Below, piece by piece: positions 1 through 8,649 of a DNA stretch of 48,126 nt; the first letter of the stretch is position 1; every line of letters begins with the position of its first letter. This DNA is from an uncultured bacterium. GTDB taxonomy: Bacteria > Planctomycetota > Phycisphaerae > Phycisphaerales > SM1A02. A program made the position numbers and the translations under genes. The notes beneath the pieces were generated by a model. It was not told where the DNA came from, made no database searches, and saw nothing but the letters and a program-made list of their open reading frames with translations. Location of the stretch: positions 1 to 48,126 of the forward strand of contig CAJCCX010000221.1 in NCBI GenBank assembly GCA_903961015.1. Reading direction: 5' to 3'.

Positions 1-504
1 ACTCCAAACACCGCGTTAAGTCAGAGTGCGAATCAAGAATTGAACGGCTTGCTTGATCAAATGAACAAAGATTCAGTCGCCGCTGGACTGCGATTGGATT
101 TGATTGAGACAGCCCTCGCAACTGGCGATGCGAATTCTGCAAAGGTTGCTGCATTGATGTCCCCAAAGCAAGGTACAAGTTTGACTGATTCGCTCTCTCC
201 AAATTTATTAAGTGGAGGCGATGCTGCACGAGGTCGCGAAGTGTTGATGTATCAATCGTCTGCCGCATGTTTGCGTTGCCACGCCATTGCGGGAGTCGGA
301 GGACACGCTGGACCGGCACTCGACGGAGTTGGTTCTCGACTCGATCGACACGCGATTCTCCAATCATTGCTCGAGCCGCAAGCAGTCATTACTGCGGGTT
401 ATGGCACAATTTCTGCGATGCCACCGATGGGTCCCCTACTCACGCCGCACGAAACGCGAGATCTCGTGGCGTATCTAGCGTCACTCAAGAGTGCGCAGAA
501 ATAA
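1..504 (+). CDS. Cytochrome c domain protein, 5' end outside the window
   Basis: The reading frame is open from base 1 to the TAA at 502-504, so this is the C-terminal 167 residues of a longer protein. A covalent heme motif CLRCH is encoded from about base 268. It is followed by a GPxLxGVGSR-like stretch and MPPMGPLL, which can give the axial Met, then the closing helix DLVAYLASL. This is the layout of the heme-binding domain at the end of large planctomycete/Verrucomicrobia dehydrogenase-like proteins, which probably transfer electrons in the periplasm. A helical stretch precedes the domain, as in the HEAT-like parts of those proteins. The missing N-terminal part would decide the substrate, so no specific function is assigned. 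Confidence 0.8.
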   Translation, partial: TPNTALSQSANQELNGLLDQMNKDSVAAGLRLDLIETALATGDANSAKVAALMSPKQGTSLTDSLSPNLLSGGDAARGREVLMYQSSAACLRCHAIAGVGGHAGPALDGVGSRLDRHAILQSLLEPQAVITAGYGTISAMPPMGPLLTPHETRDLVAYLASLKSAQK

Positions 505-523
505 ATTTCAAATCGAAATTGCT

Positions 524-1375
524 TCAATCGCGACCCAAGGTCATTGTCAACGCAGGGCCGTTCAACTTGACCGCGTCGATGTCTTTGCCCATTTGGAACA
601 CAACAGTTTCTGGCTCTTCAAAATATCCAACGCCTTGAATATTTTGTGCGGCAGATCCATTCCATGAAATACCGAGAACAAGTTTTCCTGTGTCATCAAT
701 CTTGCCAATGATCGATCCGTGTCGCGCAGACAGTCCAGCAGCGCTATCCGCCCATGCATCATCGACGAGGACGCCAGAGAAATCTCCGTCCCTAGTAATC
801 GTCGCGGTTCCTGTTCCTGCGTTTCCATCACTGGTATAAAAATTGACAGTCCAGCGACCTACAAACTGAGTCATAAAATTTGGTTGAGTTGTCTTTGGTT
901 TTCCATATGGCGGACCTGCTGCAACGCCCTGCTCGTGAAGAGCGAAGGCGATGTTTCCACCCTTTGCAAAATTTCCATCAGGACCATACTCGCGGATATT
1001 GATTCCCATCGAACCAAAAGATGGCGCACTAACCATACCTTCAAATTTTTCAGTCTGACTCGTGCTCCATGCGATCGTGACTTGCGCGACACCGGCAGTG
1101 ACCGTGCCAGAAACGATTCCAGTCCGTCCAACTCCATGAGCTGCCTGCCAAACAGAATCAACAAGCGAACCGTTCAGTTTTCCATCTGCGCCAATTGAAA
1201 GTCGCGCTTGGCCGCCACTTGTTTGATCTTGCGCTGTGAAACTGCCGGACCAACGACCAATTGTCGAAACGCTTTCGCCTGCGATCGGCCCAGGTTGTGT
1301 GGGCGGTGAATTGCACGCGCCAAACGTCAAAGTTGTGGCGATAAAAAAGAGTCTTGAGATTGATTGAATGGACAT
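524..1375 (-). CDS. Putative lipoprotein with two repeated beta-rich domains
   Basis: A 283-residue protein. I place the start at ATG 1375, 10 bp after the stop of the upstream FG-GAP gene, because it gives a clear export signal: MSIQSISRLF, a hydrophobic run, then FGAC with Cys21 as likely lipidation site. A longer frame to 1558 only adds residues overlapping the upstream gene. The mature part has two copies of one module: GRWSGSF with GSLVDSVW, then GRWTVNF with GVLVDDAW. Each is about 100 residues, Gly/Thr/Ser-rich and predicted to be beta-strand. I do not recognise a named family. Position suggests co-transcription with the FG-GAP/dockerin protein and a cell-surface or periplasmic role. 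Confidence 0.75.
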   Translation of the reverse strand: MSIQSISRLFFIATTLTFGACNSPPTQPGPIAGESVSTIGRWSGSFTAQDQTSGGQARLSIGADGKLNGSLVDSVWQAAHGVGRTGIVSGTVTAGVAQVTIAWSTSQTEKFEGMVSAPSFGSMGINIREYGPDGNFAKGGNIAFALHEQGVAAGPPYGKPKTTQPNFMTQFVGRWTVNFYTSDGNAGTGTATITRDGDFSGVLVDDAWADSAAGLSARHGSIIGKIDDTGKLVLGISWNGSAAQNIQGVGYFEEPETVVFQMGKDIDAVKLNGPALTMTLGRD

Positions 1376-1385
1376 ACGCCGTAAC

Positions 1386-3095
1386 TTACAGCCCAAACGC
1401 TGCAAGCACGATCGCGAGATCAATGCCATCAGAAAAATTATCGCCATTTGCATCGCCACCAGGGTCGGAGGTTCCAAATGCCGCCAAGATAATGGTGAGA
1501 TCAACTCCATCAACATGGCCATCGCCATTGCGGTCGGCTGGAATTGGAGGTGATCCAAATTCAGTGAATGTCAGAATTGGACCATCTCCAGTATTTCCAA
1601 ATGCATCAACCGAGCGCACGGAATAACTGACCAGCGACCCTGCCGCCTGCGCAGGCATCACACCGCGCCAGAGACAATTGCCCGTCAATTTCATTGGCAG
1701 AGTTTGTGAAAGCACGCCACCCGTTCCAAATCGAAGCGTCACGCTTCGCGCATGAAAACCCATATGACTCGTATATGCATCGCGAAGTTCGACTCGCACA
1801 GGATGCGCCGCGCCAACGACAGTTCCTGCGATCACTTGCTCCGTGCGAACCGTGACCGGCGGCAACGTGTCCACTGGACCGTTATTCATATAGATGCGAT
1901 TCTGAAATGCGCCACTTTCACCTTGACCCGTGACGATGTCATATCGACCGTCGCCGTCAAAGTCCGCAACTTTCACATCAAGCGACGCATCTGTCGACGC
2001 AGTAATGATATTGGTCACTTGCGTGAAAGCACCCGTGCCGTTGTTGCGATAGATGCGCTTCGTTGCGCCAAGCACTGCAACCACAAGATCGAGATCGCCG
2101 TCATTGTCCATATCGAAAAACTTACTGTCGTTGTCGTCGACCGAAGGATTGGGAGAAATCGAAGTAGAAACATTGGTCCAAGAAGTGCCTAATCCATTTG
2201 CATTTTTCGCTAGAAGTTCTGTGTTGGTCGTTCCAGCATTCGTTCCAATCAAGTCAAGATCGCCATCGCCATCGATGTCGCCTGCGTCGTATGCATATGA
2301 AGTTGAGTCATTTGGAAAGTTCCCGCCCGCAGCGAAAACTCCCGATCCATTATTCAGCCAAAGTCTGCTTTGACTTGGAGTCGATGCACGCGTACCAACA
2401 AAGAGATCGAGATCGAAGTCGCCATCGGCATCGAAAAAGAGAACATCCATTTGCTCTGAAATATTTCCGGTGGGAATTCGTCCTGTCGTTGCATCTGTGA
2501 ATCGACCGCCACCATCGTTGAGATACAGACGTGGTTGACCCGTCGTGCCAAAGCGAGATGTGCCAGAATTGCAAAGCGCAATGTCAAGATCGCCATCTGC
2601 ATCGACATCGCCGAATGTTGCGCGAGCTGTCGATGTGTTGAGGGTTGGAATGCGCACAGTGGTTTCGTTGGCAAAGACGCCCGCACCATTGTTGATCAGC
2701 AAGAGCATTTGCCGGCTGTAATCCTGACCAAGCAAGAGATCAACATCTCCGTCGCCATCCACGTCACCAAATTCTGCGCTGCGAAAACATCCAGTGATGC
2801 CTGCGACTCGCGTGTCTGTTTGATCGCTAAAGACACCTGCGCCATTGTTTATATAGATGCGTGGCTTGAGAAGCACCCCGAGCGCCGAATATCCCTGTCC
2901 ATTGGCGAAGCACATATCCAAATCGCCATCGGCATCAATGTCGGCGACTGCGATCTGATTTGTGTATTCGGCTTGAACTGGAAAACGCGCAGCGGTTCCA
3001 TCAACAAACTGAATCTGACCTTGGGCTTCAATTGAAGCGACAAAGGAGAAACCAATTGGCAGCAAAAAGGAGATAGCGTGAAAACGTGGGTTCAT
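1386..3095 (-). CDS. Secreted FG-GAP/VCBS repeat protein with dockerin-like C-terminus
   Basis: A 569-residue exported protein. Residues 1-25 form a signal peptide. Residues about 35-390 hold many Asp-rich calcium-loop repeats such as DIDADGDLD, DVDGDGDVD and DFDGDGRYD, the FG-GAP/VCBS pattern of beta-propellers. After a short beta-sandwich-like region, the end carries two dockerin-like loops, DRNGDGHVDGVDL and DANGDNFSDGIDL, each followed by a hydrophobic LAAFG helix. In planctomycetes this tail is common on secreted proteins and is thought to help anchoring or sorting. Substrate is unknown; FG-GAP propellers usually bind proteins or glycans. The lipoprotein gene follows 10 bp downstream. 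The same tail type is found on the protease at 43526..46150. Confidence 0.85.
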   Translation of the reverse strand: MNPRFHAISFLLPIGFSFVASIEAQGQIQFVDGTAARFPVQAEYTNQIAVADIDADGDLDMCFANGQGYSALGVLLKPRIYINNGAGVFSDQTDTRVAGITGCFRSAEFGDVDGDGDVDLLLGQDYSRQMLLLINNGAGVFANETTVRIPTLNTSTARATFGDVDADGDLDIALCNSGTSRFGTTGQPRLYLNDGGGRFTDATTGRIPTGNISEQMDVLFFDADGDFDLDLFVGTRASTPSQSRLWLNNGSGVFAAGGNFPNDSTSYAYDAGDIDGDGDLDLIGTNAGTTNTELLAKNANGLGTSWTNVSTSISPNPSVDDNDSKFFDMDNDGDLDLVVAVLGATKRIYRNNGTGAFTQVTNIITASTDASLDVKVADFDGDGRYDIVTGQGESGAFQNRIYMNNGPVDTLPPVTVRTEQVIAGTVVGAAHPVRVELRDAYTSHMGFHARSVTLRFGTGGVLSQTLPMKLTGNCLWRGVMPAQAAGSLVSYSVRSVDAFGNTGDGPILTFTEFGSPPIPADRNGDGHVDGVDLTIILAAFGTSDPGGDANGDNFSDGIDLAIVLAAFGL

Positions 3096-3198
3096 CGTTC
3101 TTATTACAGTAACTCGAATTCAGACAAAATCGACTTTCGATTCAAACATTTAAAAGATTCGTCTGATTTTCCCAGATTCAACGGATTGCAAAGCAGAT

Positions 3199-4071
3199 TT
3201 ATCGGCGCCGACGAGGCTTCACAAGACTCTTGATCGACGGACGAGCCACATCGCTACCTTTGGAGTCGTTTGCGCCAGCATTTCGCCCATCTTGACGACT
3301 CTGCCCCCCTGTTCCGCCGCCCGAACTCTGCATTTGTGAATTGAGATTGCGAATTCTCTGACGCGTCCCAAGAACTCCATTCACTCCGCCACCCTGCAAA
3401 TATGCGGAAGCCGCAGCATTTGCTTCTGAAAAGAGACCGTCAAATGTGATCGTGCTAGTAGCGACATCGATGCTGATTCCCACAACGCCCAGATCGGAGA
3501 TGAGGGAAACAATTGCATCGATCCGCTCATCATCCTTGGCAACATTACTTGCGATCAGCGATGCGAGCGCGCGCGTCGTCGTGATGTGGATCGGCTCGTT
3601 CAATCTTCGCATATCGACAACAGCTTGCATCGCTGGTTCCATCTTGTCTCTCGTCATCAGTTTCACGTCGCGCGGTTCTCCATTGAGTACGAAGATTCGG
3701 CTTGAAATATTCGCAAGCGCCATTGCCAACGCACGACCTGTTGCAATGTTGCCTTGTGAATATGGATCCGAAATATCTCGCGCACGCTCTTCTGCGGATA
3801 AGACCTTATCGATCGAACCGCCGGTGCCACCTTGCGGAATCGTCAAAGCGCGAACACCCATTTCGTGCAGAAGCCAGAGGCACCACTGAATTGGAGCGTC
3901 GGTCATGGTCTGACCGGATGCAAGTCCTTGCCCAAGAACGCCGCCGATGGATGGAACAAGGGGTTCCTTTGCCGCAATCAATGGCAGAAGCGCGTTGACC
4001 ACGCTCCCAAGCGTTTCTTGAGTTTGAATTGTCAGTTCGATTTGTTGACCATTGAGAATCATTGAGGGCAT
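3199..4071 (-). CDS. Hypothetical protein with Gly-rich, basic C-terminal tail
   Basis: A 290-residue protein I do not recognise. It has no signal peptide or membrane segment, so it is probably cytoplasmic. Residues 1-30 look like beta-strands and a helix (LNGQQIELTIQTQETLGSVV); residues 30-230 are a mixed alpha/beta region. The last 45 residues are low complexity (SSGGGTGGQSRQDGRN) and end in KPRRRR, which could contact nucleic acid or a membrane surface. ATG 4071 and ATG 4062 are both possible starts. It is divergent from the fucosidase gene, 33 bp apart, and 103 bp upstream of the FG-GAP gene on the same strand. No function is proposed. Confidence 0.65.
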   Translation of the reverse strand: MPSMILNGQQIELTIQTQETLGSVVNALLPLIAAKEPLVPSIGGVLGQGLASGQTMTDAPIQWCLWLLHEMGVRALTIPQGGTGGSIDKVLSAEERARDISDPYSQGNIATGRALAMALANISSRIFVLNGEPRDVKLMTRDKMEPAMQAVVDMRRLNEPIHITTTRALASLIASNVAKDDERIDAIVSLISDLGVVGISIDVATSTITFDGLFSEANAAASAYLQGGGVNGVLGTRQRIRNLNSQMQSSGGGTGGQSRQDGRNAGANDSKGSDVARPSIKSLVKPRRRR

Positions 4072-4104
4072 GCAAGAAGCCTATCGGTTTCGTACCGTGT
4101 TCGC

Positions 4105-6189
4105 ATGCGCATCCGCAAATTGCTCGTTCAATTTTTATCACTCGCCCTTACGACGAGTGCCATCACATCGAATACGCCTTGTACAGCGGATGAAATCGCT
4201 CCGCCTGATTTCGCATGGTGGCGAGAAGCGCGTTTTGGAATGTTTGTGCATTGGGGTTTGTATAGCGAAGCAGGAAGTGTTTGGAAGGAGCGATTCCTGC
4301 CTGGGTGGAGCGAGTGGATGCTCAATCGAAAGAAGATTCCTCCCGAGGAGTATTACGCAGAGTTGATGCCACGATTTGATCCTGCAGATTTCGACGCGAA
4401 TGCGTGGGTGCTCGCCGCAAAAAATGCTGGGATGAAATACATCGTGATCACGACAAAGCATCACGAAGGATTTGCGAATTGGCCAAGCGCTGTCAGCGAT
4501 CGAGATATTGCTGCGACAAAATTTGGAAAACCCATTTCAGAAGGTGGGCGCGGTCGCGATCCTCTGCGAGAACTTGCTGACGCATGTGAACGCCACGGAA
4601 TGAAGCTGGGATTTTATTACTCGTTATTAGATTGGGCGCATCCCGACTATCTCCCACGCCGCGAGTGGGATGTGCGACCAATCGATGGCGCGGAGTACTC
4701 ACGTTACGCACAATTTATGCGTGCGCAAGTGAAAGAACTTCTTGATGGACGATATGGAAAGATTGCCGTGCTTTGGGGCGATGGAGATTGGGAGCACGGA
4801 GCACGCGAACATACGAGCGATGAGATTGTTGCGATGGCGCGTGCGTTACAGACAGGAATTCTTGTGAATAATCGTTGGGCTCTGCCAGGTGATTATGCGA
4901 CGCCAGAAAATTCGATCCCAGATGCAATGCTTGATCGTCCGTGGGAGACCTGCATGACACTCAATGGGTCTTGGGGATATGCGCGTGACGATCATGATTT
5001 CAAAACCGCGCCAGTCGTCTTGCAAAATCTCGCAGATATTGTTTCCAAAGGCGGGAATTATCTTCTGAACATTGGACCAGATGGACGTGGGCGAATCGAC
5101 ACCGAGTCACTTGCTGTGCTCGTAGGTATCGGTCAGTGGATGCAAGCGCATTCGACATCTATATATAGGAATGGACATACGCCACTTCCCATTCCAGAGT
5201 GGGGACGATGGACGATGGGGACAAATCAAGACGGCAGCACAACAATCAACGCGCATATTTTTTCGTCTCCAAAATCAGGATTGATTCGCCTTGACGGGGT
5301 CATCGATAATCCGGCAGCGGTGCGTGTGATTGGTGGAGAGTTTGCCGCGCCGACATTTCGTCGAGAGGGTCCAGACTTGGTTGCGAATCTTGATCCCGCA
5401 GTGCAAGAAGCCATTTCGAAAACATCTGCGCATTCTGTCGTTGCGATTGACTTTGCGACACCTCCCAGAATCTTGACCGCGCCTGTAATCGTGGGAGATG
5501 ATCGGATGTTCGTTGGCACAACGACCGTGCGCTTTGTGCCACCGCCAACTGGCGCAACGATTCATGTCACGACTGATGGATCGCAACCAAATGCGAACAC
5601 GCTTGCGCTCACTTCGAATTCTCAGGGCGAATTTGTAATCGTGCTCGACCGAACTTCGACTTTGCGAGCGCGAACAAGTTGGCAGGGAAACATGAGCAAT
5701 GCCGAGACAACACTATCTTTCGTGCGCAGCGAGTTATTGCCAGCGAAAAAGTGTGGGGACACTATCGGTCTTGATGCACGAGTGATCGCCGGTACATTTG
5801 AAATTGTTCCAGCGAATGATGTTTTTGAAAACGCAGCGCAGAAGAGCGTGATTCAATCGGTTGCGATTCCAGTCGGGGTACCTGCGGACCGATACGCGAT
5901 ACAAATTCGCGGCATGATCGATGTGCCAGCAAGCGGTGTCTATCGATTCGAAATCGCAAGCGATGACGGAAGCGAGTTATGGATCGACGGCGTGCGCATC
6001 ATTGATAACGGTGGATTGCATGGTGCGGTACCAAAGGTCGGTGATGTCGCACTTGCGATTGGATGTCACGATCTTGATGTTCGAATGTTCGAGTCTGTTG
6101 GAAGTGAAGCGCTTGCTCTTCGTTGGCGACTGCCGATGACGACACAATTCGCTGAGATCCCTCTGGAAGCTTTTCGCAGCAAGCAATGA
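4105..6189 (+). CDS. GH29 alpha-L-fucosidase with PA14 domain
   Basis: A 694-residue exported enzyme expected to remove alpha-linked L-fucose from glycans. Residues 1-28 are a signal peptide. The catalytic barrel spans about 35-355: FGMFVHWGLYS, TTKHHEGF (118-123 region) and VLWGDGDW, whose Asp226 fits the GH29 nucleophile position; ETCMTLNGSWGY near 281 holds a candidate acid/base Glu. A beta-domain follows, then a chitobiase C-like fold (HVTTDGSQPN, around residue 490), and a C-terminal PA14 module (about 590-690, FEIASDDGSELWIDG), which usually binds carbohydrate. The usual HHDGF reads HHEGF here, a small departure. It converges with a second GH29 gene, leaving 12 bp between stops. Confidence 0.93.
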   Translation: MRIRKLLVQFLSLALTTSAITSNTPCTADEIAPPDFAWWREARFGMFVHWGLYSEAGSVWKERFLPGWSEWMLNRKKIPPEEYYAELMPRFDPADFDANAWVLAAKNAGMKYIVITTKHHEGFANWPSAVSDRDIAATKFGKPISEGGRGRDPLRELADACERHGMKLGFYYSLLDWAHPDYLPRREWDVRPIDGAEYSRYAQFMRAQVKELLDGRYGKIAVLWGDGDWEHGAREHTSDEIVAMARALQTGILVNNRWALPGDYATPENSIPDAMLDRPWETCMTLNGSWGYARDDHDFKTAPVVLQNLADIVSKGGNYLLNIGPDGRGRIDTESLAVLVGIGQWMQAHSTSIYRNGHTPLPIPEWGRWTMGTNQDGSTTINAHIFSSPKSGLIRLDGVIDNPAAVRVIGGEFAAPTFRREGPDLVANLDPAVQEAISKTSAHSVVAIDFATPPRILTAPVIVGDDRMFVGTTTVRFVPPPTGATIHVTTDGSQPNANTLALTSNSQGEFVIVLDRTSTLRARTSWQGNMSNAETTLSFVRSELLPAKKCGDTIGLDARVIAGTFEIVPANDVFENAAQKSVIQSVAIPVGVPADRYAIQIRGMIDVPASGVYRFEIASDDGSELWIDGVRIIDNGGLHGAVPKVGDVALAIGCHDLDVRMFESVGSEALALRWRLPMTTQFAEIPLEAFRSKQ

Positions 6190-6201
6190 ACAATGTGCGA
6201 A

Positions 6202-8046
6202 TCACTTCGCAACCGGCACAAGCGTGATTGATCGCAAGTTCATTACTGCGGAACCTGCCTTCGACAACGGCTTCACCACAATTTCGAAATCGCCGGCGGG
6301 GCACACGATTGTTCCCATATCAACCCCTTTGAAATCGCACCAGTTTGCGCTGGCTTGAATGGTTGATTCAACGCTTTCGGAAAGCGTTGCAACGCTTTCG
6401 GTTTCCGCCCCCGAAACCAAAACGCGAAATCGACTGCCTCCTTCGTTTGGAGCCGCTGCGACGTCTGCAGTCACGTTATATTTTCCCCCCGATTGAAGTC
6501 GAACTGCCCATCGTGCGGTTCCGTCGACATCGGTCCAGTATCCAATGTTGTCACACTTTTCTTCATAAACCAAATGACCGCGCAACTCTGCTTCTTTTGC
6601 GGTCAAATGAATTGTCCCAGTTGTGTCGGGAAGAACTGCGAAGGCGACAACTTTCGGTTCTCCAGCGATATCAACTGCGATCACGCTACTCACATCATCT
6701 GGTGCAACAACTGGAATTGAGATCGCCCAACCATCTCCTTGTCGGAATGGGTGTGTAGCGAATCCTGTTGCACCCAAAAGACGCGCGGAAAGAACTTCGC
6801 TGGTCAAACCAGGAATGAACAGCGCATTCGTACTGCCATCTACAGATTTCGGCCATTCAAAGATGTGAAAATAAAGTCTCGTTTGACCATTCGGCAACGA
6901 CTTCTGCGTGCAGCGTCCCCAAGGCAAGCGAACAAATGGGCTGGCGTGGGTTCCATAAATTGCATCGCCGTTCGTTTCCATCCATTGACCGATGCGCATG
7001 AGTCGATCAATTGATTCTTGTGGAATCTGTCCATTGGCTTGCGGGCCAACGTTGAGCAAGAAGTTTCCACCTTTGCTTGCGATGTCACAAAGCATGCGAA
7101 TCATTTCTTGGGCACTTTTCCAATTGTGATCATCGCTTTTGAAACCCCACGTGTCGTTCATGGTCATGCATGTTTCCCAATCACGACCTGGAAATCCTGT
7201 TGAAGGAACTTCTTGCTCAGGAGTTCCATAATCGCCCGCCCAATCGCCTTCGCCGTTCATGCCAGCCATTCCTGATCGCCCTTTATCAACACGATTGTTG
7301 ATGATGATGTCTGGATCGAGCGAATGAACGTACTTTGCAAGATCGAGACCACGCTCATGCGTCCACGACTCTTCCCATTCGCCGTCGAACCAAAGAATTC
7401 CAATCTTGCCATACTTGCCAGAGACCAATTCTTTCAATTGTTCTTTCATATTTCCGACGTAGCGATCGAAGTCCGCATCTTCATTCTTGCGAGGATCCCA
7501 TGAACGGTGCGGAACATAATCGTCGTGGGTCCAATCCATAATCGAGTGATAGAAACACAGTTGAACGCCGCCGCGCTCGCATGCACGCGCAAGTTCGAGC
7601 AAGATGTCTCGTTTGAATGGAGTTGCCATCACATCAAAATTTGAAACATTCGAATTCCAAAGTGCAAATCCATCGTGGTGCTTGCTGGTGATGACGATGT
7701 ACTTCTGCCCGGCAAGCTTTGCGATGCGAACCCACTCATCTGCATTGAAATCAATCGGATTGAACTGCGTCTGCAACTTCATATATTCCGACGGTTGAAT
7801 TTTTCCAGAATTCAAAATCCACTCACCCACACTTGGGATCGGCTTGCCTTCCCACTGACCAGCTGGAATTGCGTAAAGCCCCCAGTGAATGAACATGCCA
7901 AATCGTGCATCGCGGAACCATCCCATGCGTCGATCGAGATCGGCTTTCGCTGCAGTTGGTGCGGGTGAAGATGGGGCCTGCGCCAGAGATGTGGCAGGAA
8001 AAATCAAGGACAGAACAGCAACACAGCAGAGGATTATTGTTCGCAT
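6202..8046 (-). CDS. GH29 alpha-L-fucosidase (second copy)
   Basis: A 614-residue exported GH29 enzyme. I start at ATG 8046, which lies 4 bp after the stop of the thioredoxin gene and gives a clean signal peptide (MRTIILCCVAVLSLIF, cleavage near SLAQA). A longer frame to 8139 would overlap the thioredoxin gene. The barrel shows FGMFIHWGLYA, the canonical SKHHDGFALW, and ILWFDGEW with Asp221 as nucleophile; WETCMTMNDTWGF carries a candidate acid/base Glu. The end (about 510-614) is a beta-sandwich that may bind carbohydrate. It is closer to typical GH29 sequences than its neighbour at 4105 and lacks PA14, so the two probably act on different fucosides. Confidence 0.93.
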   Translation of the reverse strand: MRTIILCCVAVLSLIFPATSLAQAPSSPAPTAAKADLDRRMGWFRDARFGMFIHWGLYAIPAGQWEGKPIPSVGEWILNSGKIQPSEYMKLQTQFNPIDFNADEWVRIAKLAGQKYIVITSKHHDGFALWNSNVSNFDVMATPFKRDILLELARACERGGVQLCFYHSIMDWTHDDYVPHRSWDPRKNEDADFDRYVGNMKEQLKELVSGKYGKIGILWFDGEWEESWTHERGLDLAKYVHSLDPDIIINNRVDKGRSGMAGMNGEGDWAGDYGTPEQEVPSTGFPGRDWETCMTMNDTWGFKSDDHNWKSAQEMIRMLCDIASKGGNFLLNVGPQANGQIPQESIDRLMRIGQWMETNGDAIYGTHASPFVRLPWGRCTQKSLPNGQTRLYFHIFEWPKSVDGSTNALFIPGLTSEVLSARLLGATGFATHPFRQGDGWAISIPVVAPDDVSSVIAVDIAGEPKVVAFAVLPDTTGTIHLTAKEAELRGHLVYEEKCDNIGYWTDVDGTARWAVRLQSGGKYNVTADVAAAPNEGGSRFRVLVSGAETESVATLSESVESTIQASANWCDFKGVDMGTIVCPAGDFEIVVKPLSKAGSAVMNLRSITLVPVAK

Positions 8047-8050
8047 CAAG

Positions 8051-8629
8051 TCAGCGTACTGCAGCGTCAACCGCATGCATTGCTTCCGCCAATTGGTCAA
8101 AGCTGTGCGATCCGACCATCGTCTGTGACAAGGATCCATCGCGGCGAAGAATAAAAATCGTCGGAATCGAACGAACGGACGAAAATGGTTTGCCTACAGG
8201 CGGCGCTGGTGCGACCATCGGATAAGAAATTGATTTGTCGGCAAGAAATTTCGTTACCGTTGCTTTTGGCTCATTCGATACACCAATGACGACTAAATCA
8301 TTCGGGTATGCCTTTGCAAGTTGCTCTAGAGCTGGAAGAGTCGTTCGACACGGACCGCACCATGTCGCCCAGAAATCGATAAAGACAATCTTGCCTTTCA
8401 ATGTCGAGGGATTCAATTCGCGACCATCAATCGAAGTGAATGAATAGTTCAGTGCAGCAGACGAAACTGTTGATCCGCTTGACTCCATCGGCGCGCGTGG
8501 CACAATCGGCGCGACATTCTCGGTTGATGTCGTGGCATTGAATACAGCGAGAACAAGCACTCCTGCGACGGCAACACTTGCAATCAGAGATGTTGCGATC
8601 TTAAAAGACTTCATTCCAATGCTTTTCAT
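8051..8629 (-). CDS. TlpA-family thiol:disulfide oxidoreductase (thioredoxin-like)
   Basis: A 192-residue membrane-anchored thioredoxin. Residues 7-30 form an uncleaved or signal-like hydrophobic segment, followed by an Ala/Ser/Pro linker and an AhpC/TSA-TlpA fold from about residue 60. The active site is DFWATWCGPC, and the cis-Pro loop reads SIPTIFIL. Such proteins work in the periplasm, reducing disulfides, often in cytochrome c maturation or protein repair. The fucosidase gene follows 4 bp downstream, so the two are probably co-transcribed. ATG 8614 (Met6) is an alternative start. Only 20 bp separate it from the divergent MFS gene, so the promoters must overlap coding sequence or transcripts are almost leaderless. 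Confidence 0.9.
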   Translation of the reverse strand: MKSIGMKSFKIATSLIASVAVAGVLVLAVFNATTSTENVAPIVPRAPMESSGSTVSSAALNYSFTSIDGRELNPSTLKGKIVFIDFWATWCGPCRTTLPALEQLAKAYPNDLVVIGVSNEPKATVTKFLADKSISYPMVAPAPPVGKPFSSVRSIPTIFILRRDGSLSQTMVGSHSFDQLAEAMHAVDAAVR

Positions 8630-8649
8630 ATGCGTCTTATACTCGCTCT

